Source of the DNA: JADKCZ01 sp963786945
GTDB taxonomy: Bacteria; Myxococcota; Myxococcia; Myxococcales; Anaeromyxobacteraceae
Length of the DNA: 64,000 nt
Reading direction: 5' to 3'
Assembly (NCBI GenBank): GCA_963786945.1
Contig: CAWBAO010000006.1
Coordinates: 565,075-629,074, forward strand
The notes under the pieces were generated by a model that did no database searches, was not told the DNA's origin, and was given only the letters and a program-made list of their open reading frames with translations. Positions 1 to 10,495 of this stretch are shown here, piece by piece. A program made the position numbers and the translations under genes. Position 1 is the stretch's first letter, and each line of letters begins with the position of its first letter.

Positions 1-171
1 GCTTCTCTTTGCCCATGCGCGCTGTGACCTCGTGGAAGGACCCTGCCGGCGCCGAGACGGGGGCATGGTGCATCGAGGATATCGGGGGGTAGCAGGGGGT
101 CAATTTTTCGGCGATTTCGCGCAGATGGCTTAGAATCGACTGCTGAAATCACCCCTCTGCACAGGGTCGCC
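1..171. other. Upstream region without a complete gene
   Basis: No complete gene is visible here. A minus-strand ATG (complement of 14-16) followed by codons reading MGKEK runs off the window edge and could be the start of a divergent gene, but only five codons are visible. On the plus strand TAGAAT at 131-136 resembles a -10 box for the gene starting at 172; no convincing -35 hexamer is present 16-18 bases upstream (TTCGGC or TCGGCG). The stretch around 101-116 is T-rich for this genome, as promoter regions here often are. Confidence 0.3.
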
Positions 172-1452
172 ATGGACGTCCGCTGCGAGCGCTGCCGGGC
201 ACAGTACGCCTTCGAGGAGGACCAGATCACCCCGGCCGGGGTGACGGTCCAGTGCAACGCCTGCGGCCACGTCTTCCGGGTCAAGAAGAAGGAGCTGGTG
301 GTCACCCTCCCGGTCAAGCCGGGGGACCTGAGCGGGGAGCCGATGCCGGCCTCGGCCGCGACCCAGCGCCACGCGCCGCCCCGCCCCGATCCCTCCCCCC
401 ACTGGACCATCCGCCAGGCCACCGGCCAGACCCTCAACTTCACCGAGCTCAACACGCTGCAGCGCTGGATCGTGGAGCGCAAGGTGTCCCGGGACGACGA
501 GGTCACGCAGGGGGACGGCGACTGGATCCGGCTCGGGACGCTGGCCGAGCTGCAGGCCTTCTTCGAGGTGGTGGAGGCGGCCAACCAGGCCCAGAAGCGG
601 ACCACCGCCCGCTATCCCGCCGCCGCCTATCCGCCGCCGGCCTACCCCCCGCCGACCCAGCCCCCCGGGCCGGCGTTCACGCCGCCGCCGCCGCCGACCT
701 TCGCCCCGCCTCCGGCCCAGCCCGCGCCATCGGCCACGCCGGCCGGCTCGGTCCGGATCGACGTCGACGAGGCCGGGCGCCCGCCCGCGAGGTCGGGCGG
801 GTCCCGGAGCGCCCTGCTGGTCGTGCTCCTGCTGGTGGTCGGGGCCGGCGCGTCCTGGGCCGCGCTGCCGGCCCTCTTCGGCCGTGCCCCCGCGCCCAGG
901 CCCGAGCCGGTGGCGCCGGCGCCGCCGCCCCCCGTCGCCGTGAAGGCCCCGGAGCCCCCCCCGCCCGCGCCCCCGGCGCCCGAACCCGAGCCCGAGCCGG
1001 TGGCCGAGCCGGTGGTGGCGAAGTCCCCGGAGCCGGTGCCGGAGCCGCCCCGGCCCGAGCCGAAGGTCGAGGCGAAGCCCAGGCCCAGGCCCCCCACCCT
1101 GAAGCAGCGCCTGGCCGAGGCCCGCCGGCTGCGCGAGTCCAACAGGTCCGAGCAGGCGCTCGACCTCTACGGCCGCATCGTCGCGGAGGAGCCCGAGAAC
1201 GTCGAGGCCCTCGCCGGCCGCGGCCTGTGCTATTTCGACCTCGAGCAGTACGCGCCCGCCGAGGCCAGCCTGCAGGAGGCGTTGCGGCTCTCGCCGACGC
1301 AGGCCGACGCGCTCCTCGGGCTGGCCGAGACCTGCCGCGCCCAGGGGCGCAAGGCCGAGGCCATCGCGCTGTTCGAGCGCTACCTGGCCGCCCACCCCGA
1401 CGGCGACGAGGCGGCGGTCGCGAGGAACGCCATCAACCAGCTGAAGGAATGA
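172..1452 (+). CDS. Zinc-ribbon (MJ0042 type) / TPR membrane protein
   Basis: The 426-residue product begins with an MJ0042-type zinc ribbon (CERC near residue 4 and CNAC near residue 28). A GYF_2-like segment follows at about 80-130 (WTIRQATG, then LNTLQRWIVERKVSRDDEV). Next come a proline-rich linker, one hydrophobic segment at about 210-230 (SALLVVLLLVVGAGASWAAL), a long Pro/Glu/Ala linker, and C-terminal TPR-like helices from about residue 310. This architecture is common in myxobacterial proteins thought to sit in the inner membrane with the zinc ribbon cytoplasmic and the TPR outside. The partner and precise role are unknown. The stop codon overlaps the region of the next gene, suggesting cotranscription with the small zinc-finger gene and gatCAB. 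Confidence 0.8.
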   Translation: MDVRCERCRAQYAFEEDQITPAGVTVQCNACGHVFRVKKKELVVTLPVKPGDLSGEPMPASAATQRHAPPRPDPSPHWTIRQATGQTLNFTELNTLQRWIVERKVSRDDEVTQGDGDWIRLGTLAELQAFFEVVEAANQAQKRTTARYPAAAYPPPAYPPPTQPPGPAFTPPPPPTFAPPPAQPAPSATPAGSVRIDVDEAGRPPARSGGSRSALLVVLLLVVGAGASWAALPALFGRAPAPRPEPVAPAPPPPVAVKAPEPPPPAPPAPEPEPEPVAEPVVAKSPEPVPEPPRPEPKVEAKPRPRPPTLKQRLAEARRLRESNRSEQALDLYGRIVAEEPENVEALAGRGLCYFDLEQYAPAEASLQEALRLSPTQADALLGLAETCRAQGRKAEAIALFERYLAAHPDGDEAAVARNAINQLKE

Positions 1453-1454
1453 CC

Positions 1455-1778
1455 ATGACGGACAAGAAGCCCACCAGCCTCGAGGACGAGTACTTCATCC
1501 GCGAGGACGCCGAGAAGAAGCGCAAGCTGGCCCTGCAGGTGAAGAAGGAGACCGAGGCGGCCGAGCTGGCCCGCCTCAAGGCGCTCCACTACATGCAGTG
1601 CCCCAAGTGCGGCCTCCCCATGCAGGAGGTGAAGTTCAAGCGGGTCGACGTGGACGTCTGCTTCGCCTGCAACGGGATCTTCCTCGACAAGGGCGAGCTC
1701 GAGCACATCGTCACCAACGTGCAGCCGGGCGTGGTCGAGGCCGTGCTCAACTGGTTCAAGGGCGAGACCAAGCCCTAG
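1455..1778 (+). CDS. Small TFIIB-type zinc-finger protein
   Basis: A 107-residue protein with an N-terminal charged, probably coiled-coil helix (residues about 10-45, rich in Lys/Glu/Ala). A zf-TFIIB-type ribbon follows: CPKCGLPM then CFACNGIFLDKGELE, four cysteines as two CxxC knuckles. The GIFLDKGELE ending is typical of the family. The start at 1455 is preferred because AAGGA at 1444-1448 lies six bases upstream. An in-frame ATG at 1449 overlapping the previous stop is possible but too close to that ribosome site. Function is unknown; related small zinc-finger proteins probably bind nucleic acid or protein partners. It sits just upstream of gatC. Confidence 0.8.
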   Translation: MTDKKPTSLEDEYFIREDAEKKRKLALQVKKETEAAELARLKALHYMQCPKCGLPMQEVKFKRVDVDVCFACNGIFLDKGELEHIVTNVQPGVVEAVLNWFKGETKP

Positions 1779-1788
1779 CCGGGCGGCC

Positions 1789-2078
1789 ATGGCGCTCACG
1801 CTCGACGAGGTCCGGCGCGTCGCCGCGCTGGCCCGCCTCAAGCTCTCGGCGGAGGAGGAGCAGCTCTTCGCCGGGCAGCTCTCCGCCATCCTCGACCACG
1901 TGCGCGAGCTGGAGGCGCTCGACGTCTCCGGCGTGCCGCCCATGACCCACGCGCTGGCGGAGGGCGAGGCGGTGGCGCTGCGCCCCGACACGCTGGTGCC
2001 CGGGCTCACCCCCGAGGAGGCGCTCGCCAACGCCCCGGCGCGGGAGGGGACCTGCTTCAAGGTCCCGAGGATCATCGA

Positions 2079-2082
<4 letters not shown>
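1789..2082 (+). CDS. gatC: Asp-tRNA(Asn)/Glu-tRNA(Gln) amidotransferase subunit C
   Basis: GatC is the small subunit that wraps around GatA and stabilises the GatCAB amidotransferase, which converts Glu-tRNA(Gln) and Asp-tRNA(Asn) to the cognate amidated tRNAs. The 97-residue length is normal. Family signatures are visible: LTLDEVRRVAALARLKLS at the N-terminus, HVRELEALDVSGVPPM in the middle, and LRPDTL with the closing FKVPRIIE. Its stop (2080-2082) overlaps a GTG start for gatA (GTGA). Order gatC-gatA-gatB on one strand indicates an operon. The presence of GatCAB implies the organism uses indirect tRNA amidation for at least one of Gln or Asn. Confidence 0.95.
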
Positions 2083-3558
<1,476 letters not shown>

Positions 3559-3562
<4 letters not shown>

Positions 3563-5029
3563 CCTCCCCGACGGCCCCGGCCGGCTGGCAGGTGGTGCTC
3601 GGGCTCGAGGTCCACGCCCAGCTCCTCACCCGGACCAAGATCTTCTGCGGCTGCTCCACCGAGTTCGGCGGCGAGCCCAACAGCCACGTCTGCCCGGTCT
3701 GCCTGGGCATGCCCGGCGTGCTGCCGGCGCTCAACCAGCAGGTGGTGGAGCTGGCGGTGAGGACCGGGCTGGCGCTGGGCTGCGCCATCCAGCCGGTCAG
3801 CGTCTTCGCCCGCAAGAACTACTTCTACCCGGACCTGCCCAAGGGCTACCAGAATCTCGCAGTACGAGCTGCCCATCTGCCTCGGCGGCGCCCTGGCCAT
3901 CACCGTGGACGGGCAGGAGAAGCTGGTCCGGCTCACCCGCATCCACATGGAGGAGGACGCCGGCAAGAACCTCCACGACGTGGCGGCCGACGGCGGCTCG
4001 GGGGTGGACCTCAACCGCGCCGGCGTGCCGCTGCTGGAGATCGTCAGCGAGCCCGACCTGCGCAGCGCCGACGAGGCGGTCGAGTACCTCAAGGCGCTGC
4101 GCGCCATCCTGCTGGCGCTGGGGGTCAACGACGGCAACCTCGAGGAGGGGTCGTTCCGCTGCGACGCCAACGTCTCGGTGATGCGGGAGGGGGCCACCGC
4201 CTACGGCACCCGCGCCGAGATCAAGAACATGAACTCCTTCCGCTTCCTCCGGCAGGCCGTCGAGTACGAGGTGCGCCGGCAGGTGGAGCTGCTGGAGGCC
4301 GGCCAGCCGGTGGTGCAGGAGACGCGGCTCTACGACCCGGCGCGGGGCGAGACCCGCTCGATGCGGTCGAAGGAGGAGGCGCACGACTACCGCTACTTCC
4401 CCGAGCCCGACCTGCCGCCGGTCCGCGTCGACGAGGCGATGGTGGCGCGGATCCGGGCCTCGCTCCCGGAGCTGCCGCGGGCGCGGGCCGGGCGCTACCA
4501 GCGCGAGCTCGGGCTCTCGCCGCAGGACGCCAGCGTGCTGGTGGGCGACGGCGCGCTGGCCGACTTCTTCGACGCCGCGCTGGCGGCGCGCGGCGGCGGG
4601 GCCGAGGCCGCCAAGCGGGTGGCCAACTGGGTCATCGGCGAGCTGTCGCGGCTCATGAACGAGACCGGCCTGGCGCCGGCGGCCTGGAAGCTCACCCCGG
4701 CCGGGCTGGCCGAGGTGCTGGGGCTGCTCGAGGCCGGCACCGTCAACGGCGCCGGGGCCAAGCTGCTGGTGGAGGAGCTCTTCCGCCACGGCGGCGCGCC
4801 GGCCGAGCTGGTGAGGAGCCGCGGCCTGGCCCAGGTCTCCGACGAGGGGGCCATCGAGGCGGCGGTCGACGCCGTGCTGGCCGCCAGCGCCGCCGAGGTG
4901 GAGCGCCACCGCAGCGGCAAGAAGGACCTGACCGGCTTCTTCGTCGGCCAGGTGATGAAGGCGCTCAAGGGCAAGGGCCACCCCGGCACCGTCCACGCGC
5001 TCCTCAAGAAGAAGCTGGGAGGTCCCTGA
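3559..5029 (+). CDS. gatB: Amidotransferase subunit B, one frameshift
   Basis: GatB binds the misacylated tRNA and phosphorylates its side chain before amidation. The first 97 codons show VVLGLEVHAQLLTRTKIFCG, CPVCLGMPGVLP and FYPDLPKGYQ. The frame then breaks: the duplicated A at 3853-3854 turns QISQYELPICLGG into nonsense. After removing one A the protein continues through IHMEEDAGK, VDLNRAGVPLLEIVSEPD, EIKNMNSFRF, RSKEEAHDYRYFPEPDLPP and the YqeY-like C-terminal domain. The corrected length is about 489 residues. The second-frame part alone would start at 3905. The gene overlaps gatA by four bases. I treat it as functional in the cell with an error in this sequence. Confidence 0.9.
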
Positions 5030-5031
5030 GC

Positions 5032-5240
5032 ATGGCCTGGGCGGGATGGGGGGCTGGACCGGCCGGCGCCGGGAGCGCGGGGGGGCCGAGCCGCGGCTTC
5101 CTCTGGGCCATGGCGGCCGGCTCGGCGGTGGTGACGGTGGCGCTGGCGCTGGAGCGGAGCCCGCTGGCGCTCCTCGGCGGCGCCGCCACGGCCTACTTCC
5201 TGCTGCGCGCCACCGGCCGCTTCGGCCCGCGGGGCGACGC

Positions 5241-5244
<4 letters not shown>
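5032..5244 (+). CDS. Small membrane protein
   Basis: A 70-residue protein starting two bases after the gatB stop. A Gly/Ala-rich start is followed by two hydrophobic stretches: residues about 23-40 (FLWAMAAGSAVVTVALAL) and about 44-60 (LALLGGAATAYFLLRATG). It is therefore probably a small inner-membrane protein. AGGTCC upstream is a weak ribosome site. Its end overlaps the GTG start of mtnA (GTGA), supporting translation within this operon. I recognise no family, and no function can be given. Confidence 0.55.
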
Positions 5245-6245
<1,001 letters not shown>

Positions 6246-6262
6246 GCCGTTAGACTCGGGCC

Positions 6263-6733
6263 GTGGCCTCCACCTGCCCCGCCTGCGGCCAGCGCCCCGG
6301 CTCCAACGCCGCGTGCCTCTCCTGCCGCGAGGCGGCCGCCCGGGAGCTGGCCAGCCAGGCCGCCGACGTCACGCCCGCCGAGGTGGCGGGGACGGTGGGG
6401 CGGGTGGGGCGGTTCCTGGCGCGCCGGCCCTGGTGGGCCAGCGGGGCGCCGGCCAGCCTGCTGGCCCGGCTGCGGCTGCTCTGGCTGGTGCTGCGCGACA
6501 CGGTGCAGGGGGAGTACCGGCTGCCCTGGAAGGCCATCGCCGCGCTCACCGCGGCGGCGCTCTACGTGATCTCCCCGTTCGACCTCGTCCCCGACGTCCT
6601 CGGCCCGCTCGGCTTCACCGACGACGCGCTCATGGTGGCGCTCACCTGGGGGCTCCTCAAGCGCGAGCTGCTCGAGTACTGCGCCTGGAAGGGGCTGGCG
6701 CCGGGCCACTTCGGCATCGAGGTCAAGCCGTGA
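6263..6733 (+). CDS. DUF1232 (YkvA-type) membrane protein with zinc ribbon
   Basis: The 156-residue product begins with a short zinc ribbon (CPACGQRP, then CLSC). An amphipathic region follows, then a C-terminal DUF1232 domain with the hallmark YVISPFDLVPDVLGPLGFTDDA at about residues 97-118, a hydrophobic hairpin found in YkvA-like proteins. DUF1232 proteins are small membrane proteins of uncharacterised role. The start is GTG at 6263, shortly after the mtnA stop. The stop overlaps the GTG start of the potassium channel gene (GTGA), so the two are probably translated together. Confidence 0.8.
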   Translation: MASTCPACGQRPGSNAACLSCREAAARELASQAADVTPAEVAGTVGRVGRFLARRPWWASGAPASLLARLRLLWLVLRDTVQGEYRLPWKAIAALTAAALYVISPFDLVPDVLGPLGFTDDALMVALTWGLLKRELLEYCAWKGLAPGHFGIEVKP

Positions 6734-7661
6734 GGGACCGCCCCACGGTCCTCAAGACCACCTTCGGCGCCGGCACCCCGGTCACCGCCATCGGCCTGCC
6801 GCGCCGGCCGCTCGGCGACCTCTACCACCTGCTCCTCACCTGGAGCTGGACGCGCCTCTTCTCCATGATGGGCGCCCTCTACCTCGCGGTGAACGCGCTC
6901 TTCGCGCTCGCCTACCTGGCGCTCGGCCCCGGCGCCATCCAGAACGCCGAGCCGGGCTCCTTCACCGACGCCTTCTTCTTCTCCTTCGACACCATGGCCA
7001 CCATCGGCTACGGCGACAAGCTGCCGACGGGCCCGCCGCCAACCTGCTCTCGCTGGTGCAGGTGATGCTGGGCCTGGCCGGCCTGGCGGTCACCACCGGG
7101 CTGGTCTTCGCCAAGTTCGCCCGCCCCACCGCGCGCGTCCTCTTCAGCCGGGTGGCGGTGGTCCAGCCCTTCGACGGCGTCCCCTCGCTGCTCTTCCGCA
7201 TGGCCAACGCCCGCGCCAACCAGATCGTCGAGGCCGAGCTGAGCGTGGTGGCGGTCCGGTCGGAGACCACCGTGGAGGGGGAGGCGGTCCGCCGGGTCTA
7301 CGACCTCGCGCTGCGGCGCTCGCGGTCGTCGGTCTTCTCGCTGACCTGGCTGGCGGTCCACCCCATCACCCCGGCCAGCCCGCTCCACGGGCTCGACGCC
7401 GAGGCGCTGCGGCGGTCCGGCCTCGACGTCATGGTCTCGGTGTCGGGGCTCGACGAGCACCTCGGCCAGACCATCCACGCCCGCCACGCCTACGGCCCGG
7501 ACGACGTGATCTTCGGCGCCCGCTTCGCCGACGTCCTCCACGTCCAGCCGGACGGCTCGGCGGTGGTCGACTACCGTCGCTTCCACGAGGTGGAGAGCCT
7601 CCCCCGTCCGGGGTTGACGACCACCTCGTCCGGGGGATCTCGCGCGCCGGAAGCCCAGTGA
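6730..7661 (+). CDS. KirBac-type inward-rectifier potassium channel, one frameshift
   Basis: The N-terminal half shows a slide-helix region, TM1 (LYLAVNALFALAYLAL) and a pore helix and filter DAFFFSFDTMATIGYGDKLPTG. The TIGYGD filter is that of inward-rectifier K+ channels. TM2 (LLSLVQVMLGLAGLAVTTGL then VFAKFARP) and the cytoplasmic immunoglobulin-like Kir domain (from RVAVVQPFDGVPSLLFRMANAR to about residue 290) lie in another frame. The total of 932 bases is one short of a codon multiple. A missing C in the CCC at about 7032-7034 would give GPAANLLSLV and a continuous channel of about 310 residues. The start is GTG overlapping the preceding stop. Family assignment is firm; the frameshift is probably a sequence error, though a genuine pseudogene is possible because the channel is not essential. 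Confidence 0.85.
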
Positions 7662-7673
7662 TCCGGCTCATCC

Positions 7674-7703
7674 TTGACAGGCCCCGCGAGCGGATCGTAT
7701 AGA
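7674..7703 (+). promoter_or_regulatory. Sigma-70-type promoter of rplU-rpmA
   Basis: TTGACA at 7674-7679 and TATAGA at 7698-7703 are separated by 18 bases, a near-consensus housekeeping promoter. It lies 48 bases upstream of rplU and just after the channel gene, so the ribosomal-protein operon probably has its own start here. It is the best-looking promoter in the window. Confidence 0.75.
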
Positions 7704-7750
7704 CCCGCCTCCCGGAAGTCCGGGGATCCAGCCATACCAAGGAGCAGGCG

Positions 7751-8056
7751 ATGTACGCGGTGATCAAGACCGGCGGGAAGCAGTATCGCGTGGCGCAGGG
7801 CGACCGGCTCAAGGTCGAGCTGCTGGCCGGCGACGTGGGGGGCAAGGTCTCCTTCGAGGCGCTGATGGTCGGCGGCGAGGGCGAGGCCCGGGTCGGCGCG
7901 CCGGTGGTCAAGGGCGCGGCGGTCGAGGGCGAGATCGTGGCCCACGGCAAGCACAAGAAGCAGGTCCACTTCCGCAAGAAGAAGGAAGGCTGGACCAAGA
8001 AGCGCGGGCACCGGCAGCCCTTCACCGAGCTGCTCATCACCTCGGTTCGCGCCTAG
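7751..8056 (+). CDS. rplU: 50S ribosomal protein L21
   Basis: L21 binds 23S rRNA together with L20 in the large ribosomal subunit. The 101-residue sequence begins MYAVIKTGGKQYRVAQGD and carries the closing KKKEGWTKKRGHRQPFTELL typical of bacterial L21. The ribosome site AAGGAG at 7740-7745 lies five bases upstream of the ATG. It is followed by rpmA and obg in the order conserved across bacteria. Confidence 0.97.
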   Translation: MYAVIKTGGKQYRVAQGDRLKVELLAGDVGGKVSFEALMVGGEGEARVGAPVVKGAAVEGEIVAHGKHKKQVHFRKKKEGWTKKRGHRQPFTELLITSVRA

Positions 8057-8074
8057 GAAAAGGACGGACGCACC

Positions 8075-8338
8075 ATGGCTCACAAAAAGGGACAGGGCTC
8101 TTCACGGAACGGCCGCGACTCGGCTGGGCAGCACCGCGGCGTGAAGATCTACGGCTCGGAGAAGGTCGTCTCCGGCAACATCATCGTCCGCCAGGTCGGG
8201 ACGCTCTTCCACCCCGGGACGGGCGTCGGGCTCGGCAAGGACTTCACCATCTTCGCCACCTGCGACGGCACGGTGAAGTTCACCCGCACCCGCGGCGACC
8301 GCCGCGTGGTCTCGGTGATCCCCGAGGCCAAGGCCTAG
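8075..8338 (+). CDS. rpmA: 50S ribosomal protein L27
   Basis: L27 reaches the peptidyl-transferase centre with its N-terminal tail. The 87-residue protein starts MAHKKGQGSSRNGRDS directly, so no pre-sequence needs processing (unlike Firmicutes L27). It contains GVKIYGSEKVVSGNIIVRQ and GTLFHPGTGVGLGKDFTIFA, both diagnostic. AAAGGACGG at 8058-8066 serves as ribosome site. It lies 18 bases after rplU in the same transcript. Confidence 0.97.
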   Translation: MAHKKGQGSSRNGRDSAGQHRGVKIYGSEKVVSGNIIVRQVGTLFHPGTGVGLGKDFTIFATCDGTVKFTRTRGDRRVVSVIPEAKA

Positions 8339-8369
8339 GGTCCACCGGCCGCTCCGCCGGCCGCTCACG

Positions 8370-8408
8370 GCGCCGCGGGCCCTCGGGCTTCGCGGCGCTC
8401 GTCGTTTT
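8370..8408 (+). terminator. Hairpin terminator or attenuator between rpmA and obg
   Basis: GCGCCGCG (8370-8377) pairs perfectly with CGCGGCGC (8391-8398). Inside it GCCC (8379-8382) can pair with GGGC (8385-8388). TCGTCGTTTT (8399-8408) follows. The hairpin ends 11 bases before the obg start, so it may terminate part of the ribosomal-protein transcripts and lower obg expression. It could also be read-through attenuation rather than a full stop. Confidence 0.6.
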
Positions 8409-8419
8409 GAGGGAGCCCC

Positions 8420-9698
8420 ATGAAGTTCGTCGACGAGGTCCGCATCCACGTGAAGGCCGGCGACGGCGGCGACGGCGCCATCGCCTGGCGGCGGGAGAAG
8501 TTCATCCCCCGGGGCGGGCCGGCCGGCGGCGACGGCGGCAACGGCGGCGACGTGGTCCTCGAGGTCGACCCGCAGCGCTCCACCCTGCTCGACTACCGCT
8601 TCATCCGCGAGCACAAGGCGCGCAGCGGCTCCAAGGGGCACGGCCGGGACATGAACGGCATCAGCGGCGAGACGCTGGTGCTCAAGGTGCCGTCCGGCAC
8701 GCTGGTCCGCGACCTCGACACCGGCGAGACCCTGGCCGACCTCGGCCCGGACCTCCCCCGCGTGGTGATCGCCAAGGGCGGGCGCGGGGGGCTGGGCAAC
8801 ATCAACTTCGCCACCTCCACCAACCAGGCGCCGCGCTACGCGCAGGAGGGGACCAAGGGCGAGGAGAAGAACCTCCAGCTCGAGCTCAAGCTGCTGGCCG
8901 ACGTCGGCATCATCGGCTACCCCAACGCCGGCAAGTCGACGCTCATCAGCGTCATCAGCCGGGCCCGCCCCAAGATCGCCGACTACCCGTTCACCACGCT
9001 GACGCCCAACCTGGGCGTGGCCCAGTGGCGCGGCGACCGGAGCTTCGTGGTGGCCGACATCCCGGGGCTCATCGAGGGGGCCCACGAGGGGGCGGGCCTC
9101 GGCCACCAGTTCCTGCGCCACGTCGAGCGCTGCCGCGTGCTGGTCCACCTGGTGGAGGGGGCCAACCCCGACCCGGAGCGCAGCCCGACCGCCGACTTCG
9201 CCGCCATCAACCGCGAGCTGAAGGCCTACTCCAAGGCGCTGGCCGCCAAGCCGCAGGTGGTGGCGATCACCAAGGTCGACATCCCCGAGGCCAGGGCCGC
9301 GGGGGAGGCGCTGGGCGCGGGCGATGGCGAGGCGCAAGGTGCCGGTCAAGGTCCACCTGCTCTCCTCGGCGACGCGCGAGGGGCTCGACGGGCTGCTCGA
9401 CGACGTGGCCGCGGCCATCTGGACCGACGTGGCGCCGCACGGCGGCGGCAGGCCGAAGAAGGCCGGGCGGCCACGCGCCGCGGTCGAGGCGCCGGAGCCG
9501 TTCGTCGGCGAGGCGGCCGAGGCCGCGCCGGCCAGGGTCGCGCGGAAGCGGGCTGCGGCGAAGAAGGCCGTGAAGGCGCCGCGCGCCGCGCCGAGGAAGG
9601 CGGTGGCGAGGGCGGCGCCGAGGCGGGCCGCCAGGAAGCCCGCCAGGAAGGCCATCGCCGCGCGGAAGAAGGCGGCCGCGAAGCGGGGCCGGCGGTGA
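8420..9698 (+). CDS. obg: Obg-family GTPase with basic C-terminal tail, one frameshift
   Basis: Obg/CgtA is a ribosome-associated GTPase needed for 50S assembly. The Obg fold (about 1-158) has the glycine-rich AGDGGDGAIAWRREKFIPRG start. The G domain has the P-loop GYPNAGKST at about residue 166, switch TPNLG, DIPGLIEGAHEGAGLGHQFL and base-recognition ITKVD. After EARAAGEALGA the frame breaks: one surplus G in the GGG at 9319-9321. Corrected, the protein continues MARRKVPVKVHLLSSATREG and ends in a roughly 70-residue Ala/Lys/Arg-rich tail (ARKPARKAIAARKKAAAKRG). That tail resembles histone H1-like repeats rather than the usual acidic or OCT C-terminus. Corrected length is about 425 residues. 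Confidence 0.9.
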
Positions 9699-10368
9699 GC
9701 GAGGGGCCGTCCGACCCGGGCTTCCTCCTGCCCGAGCGGAAGGCGCGCATCGACGCGGTGGTGGCGCAGCGCACCCGCACGCTCACCGTGGTGATGGAGG
9801 CCTTCGCCGATCCGCAGAACACCAACGCCGTGCTCCGCACCGCCGAGTCCTTCGGGGTGCAGGAGGTCCACGTCGTCGAGGGGCCGCAGAAGCGCTACGA
9901 CCGGAACAAGAAGATCAGCCAGAACGCCGACAAGTGGCTCGAGGTGGTGCGCTGGAAGGACACCGCCGTCGTGCCTGGCGGCGCTGAAGGCGCGCGGCTT
10001 CCTCGTCTACGCCACCCACCTCGGCGAGGGCTCGCGCGGGCTCAACGACCTGTCGTTCGCCGAGCCGGTGGCGCTGGTCTTCGGCAACGAGCACGCCGGC
10101 GTCTCCGAGGAGGCGCGGCGGCTCGCCGACGCCTGCTTCGCCATCCCCATGCGCGGCTTCTCGCAGTCCTTCAACGTCTCGGTGGCGGCCGCCATCTGCC
10201 TGGCCCGCGCCGTGGACCGGCGCGAGGTGGAGCGGGGGCGGCACGGGGACCTGCCGCCGGGCGAGCTGGAGGCGCTGCGGACCCGGTTCTACGCGCTCTC
10301 GGTCAAGCAGCGGGCGCGGATCGCGCGGGCGGAGCGGGCGGCGGAGCAGGCGGGCGGGGAAGGGGTAG
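9695..10368 (+). CDS. TrmH/SpoU-family RNA 2'-O-methyltransferase, frameshifted
   Basis: A SPOUT-class RNA ribose methyltransferase. Motif 1 (FADPQNTNAVLRTAESFGVQ) and a basic region lie in the first frame. After WKDTAV the reading continues one frame over (CLAALKARGFLVYATHLGEG, then LVFGNEHAGVSEEA and IPMRGFSQSFNVSVAAAICL, motifs 2 and 3), consistent with one extra base at about 9971. The GTG start overlaps the obg stop. The 3' end is uncertain. The restored frame has no stop until 10865, inside the next gene. One more surplus base in the G-rich run at 10350-10360 would end the protein at TAG 10366-10368, which I use here. The target is probably a tRNA position such as Gm18 (TrmH), or rRNA; the sequence does not decide. 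Confidence 0.8.
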
Positions 10369-10443
10369 GGGCTCGCGCCGGGCGCTTCGCAGCCGGTCGG
10401 TCCCCAGGTCGCAACCCACCTGAGCCCCGTCCCTGTTGGGGTT

Positions 10444-10482
10444 CATGCGCCTCTCATGCTCCAATGTTGTCAGAGGCGCGTG
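10444..10482. repeat. Perfect stem-loop upstream of the HNH gene
   Basis: GCGCCTCT (10447-10454) is the exact reverse complement of AGAGGCGC (10472-10479), extendable to 11 pairs with one G-T pair (10444-10482). The 17-base loop is unusually AT-rich for this genome. No T-run follows on either strand, so it is more likely an operator or mRNA structure than a simple terminator. It ends 14 bases before the ATG of the HNH gene. Confidence 0.5.
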
Positions 10483-10495
10483 AGACGCTCCGTGA

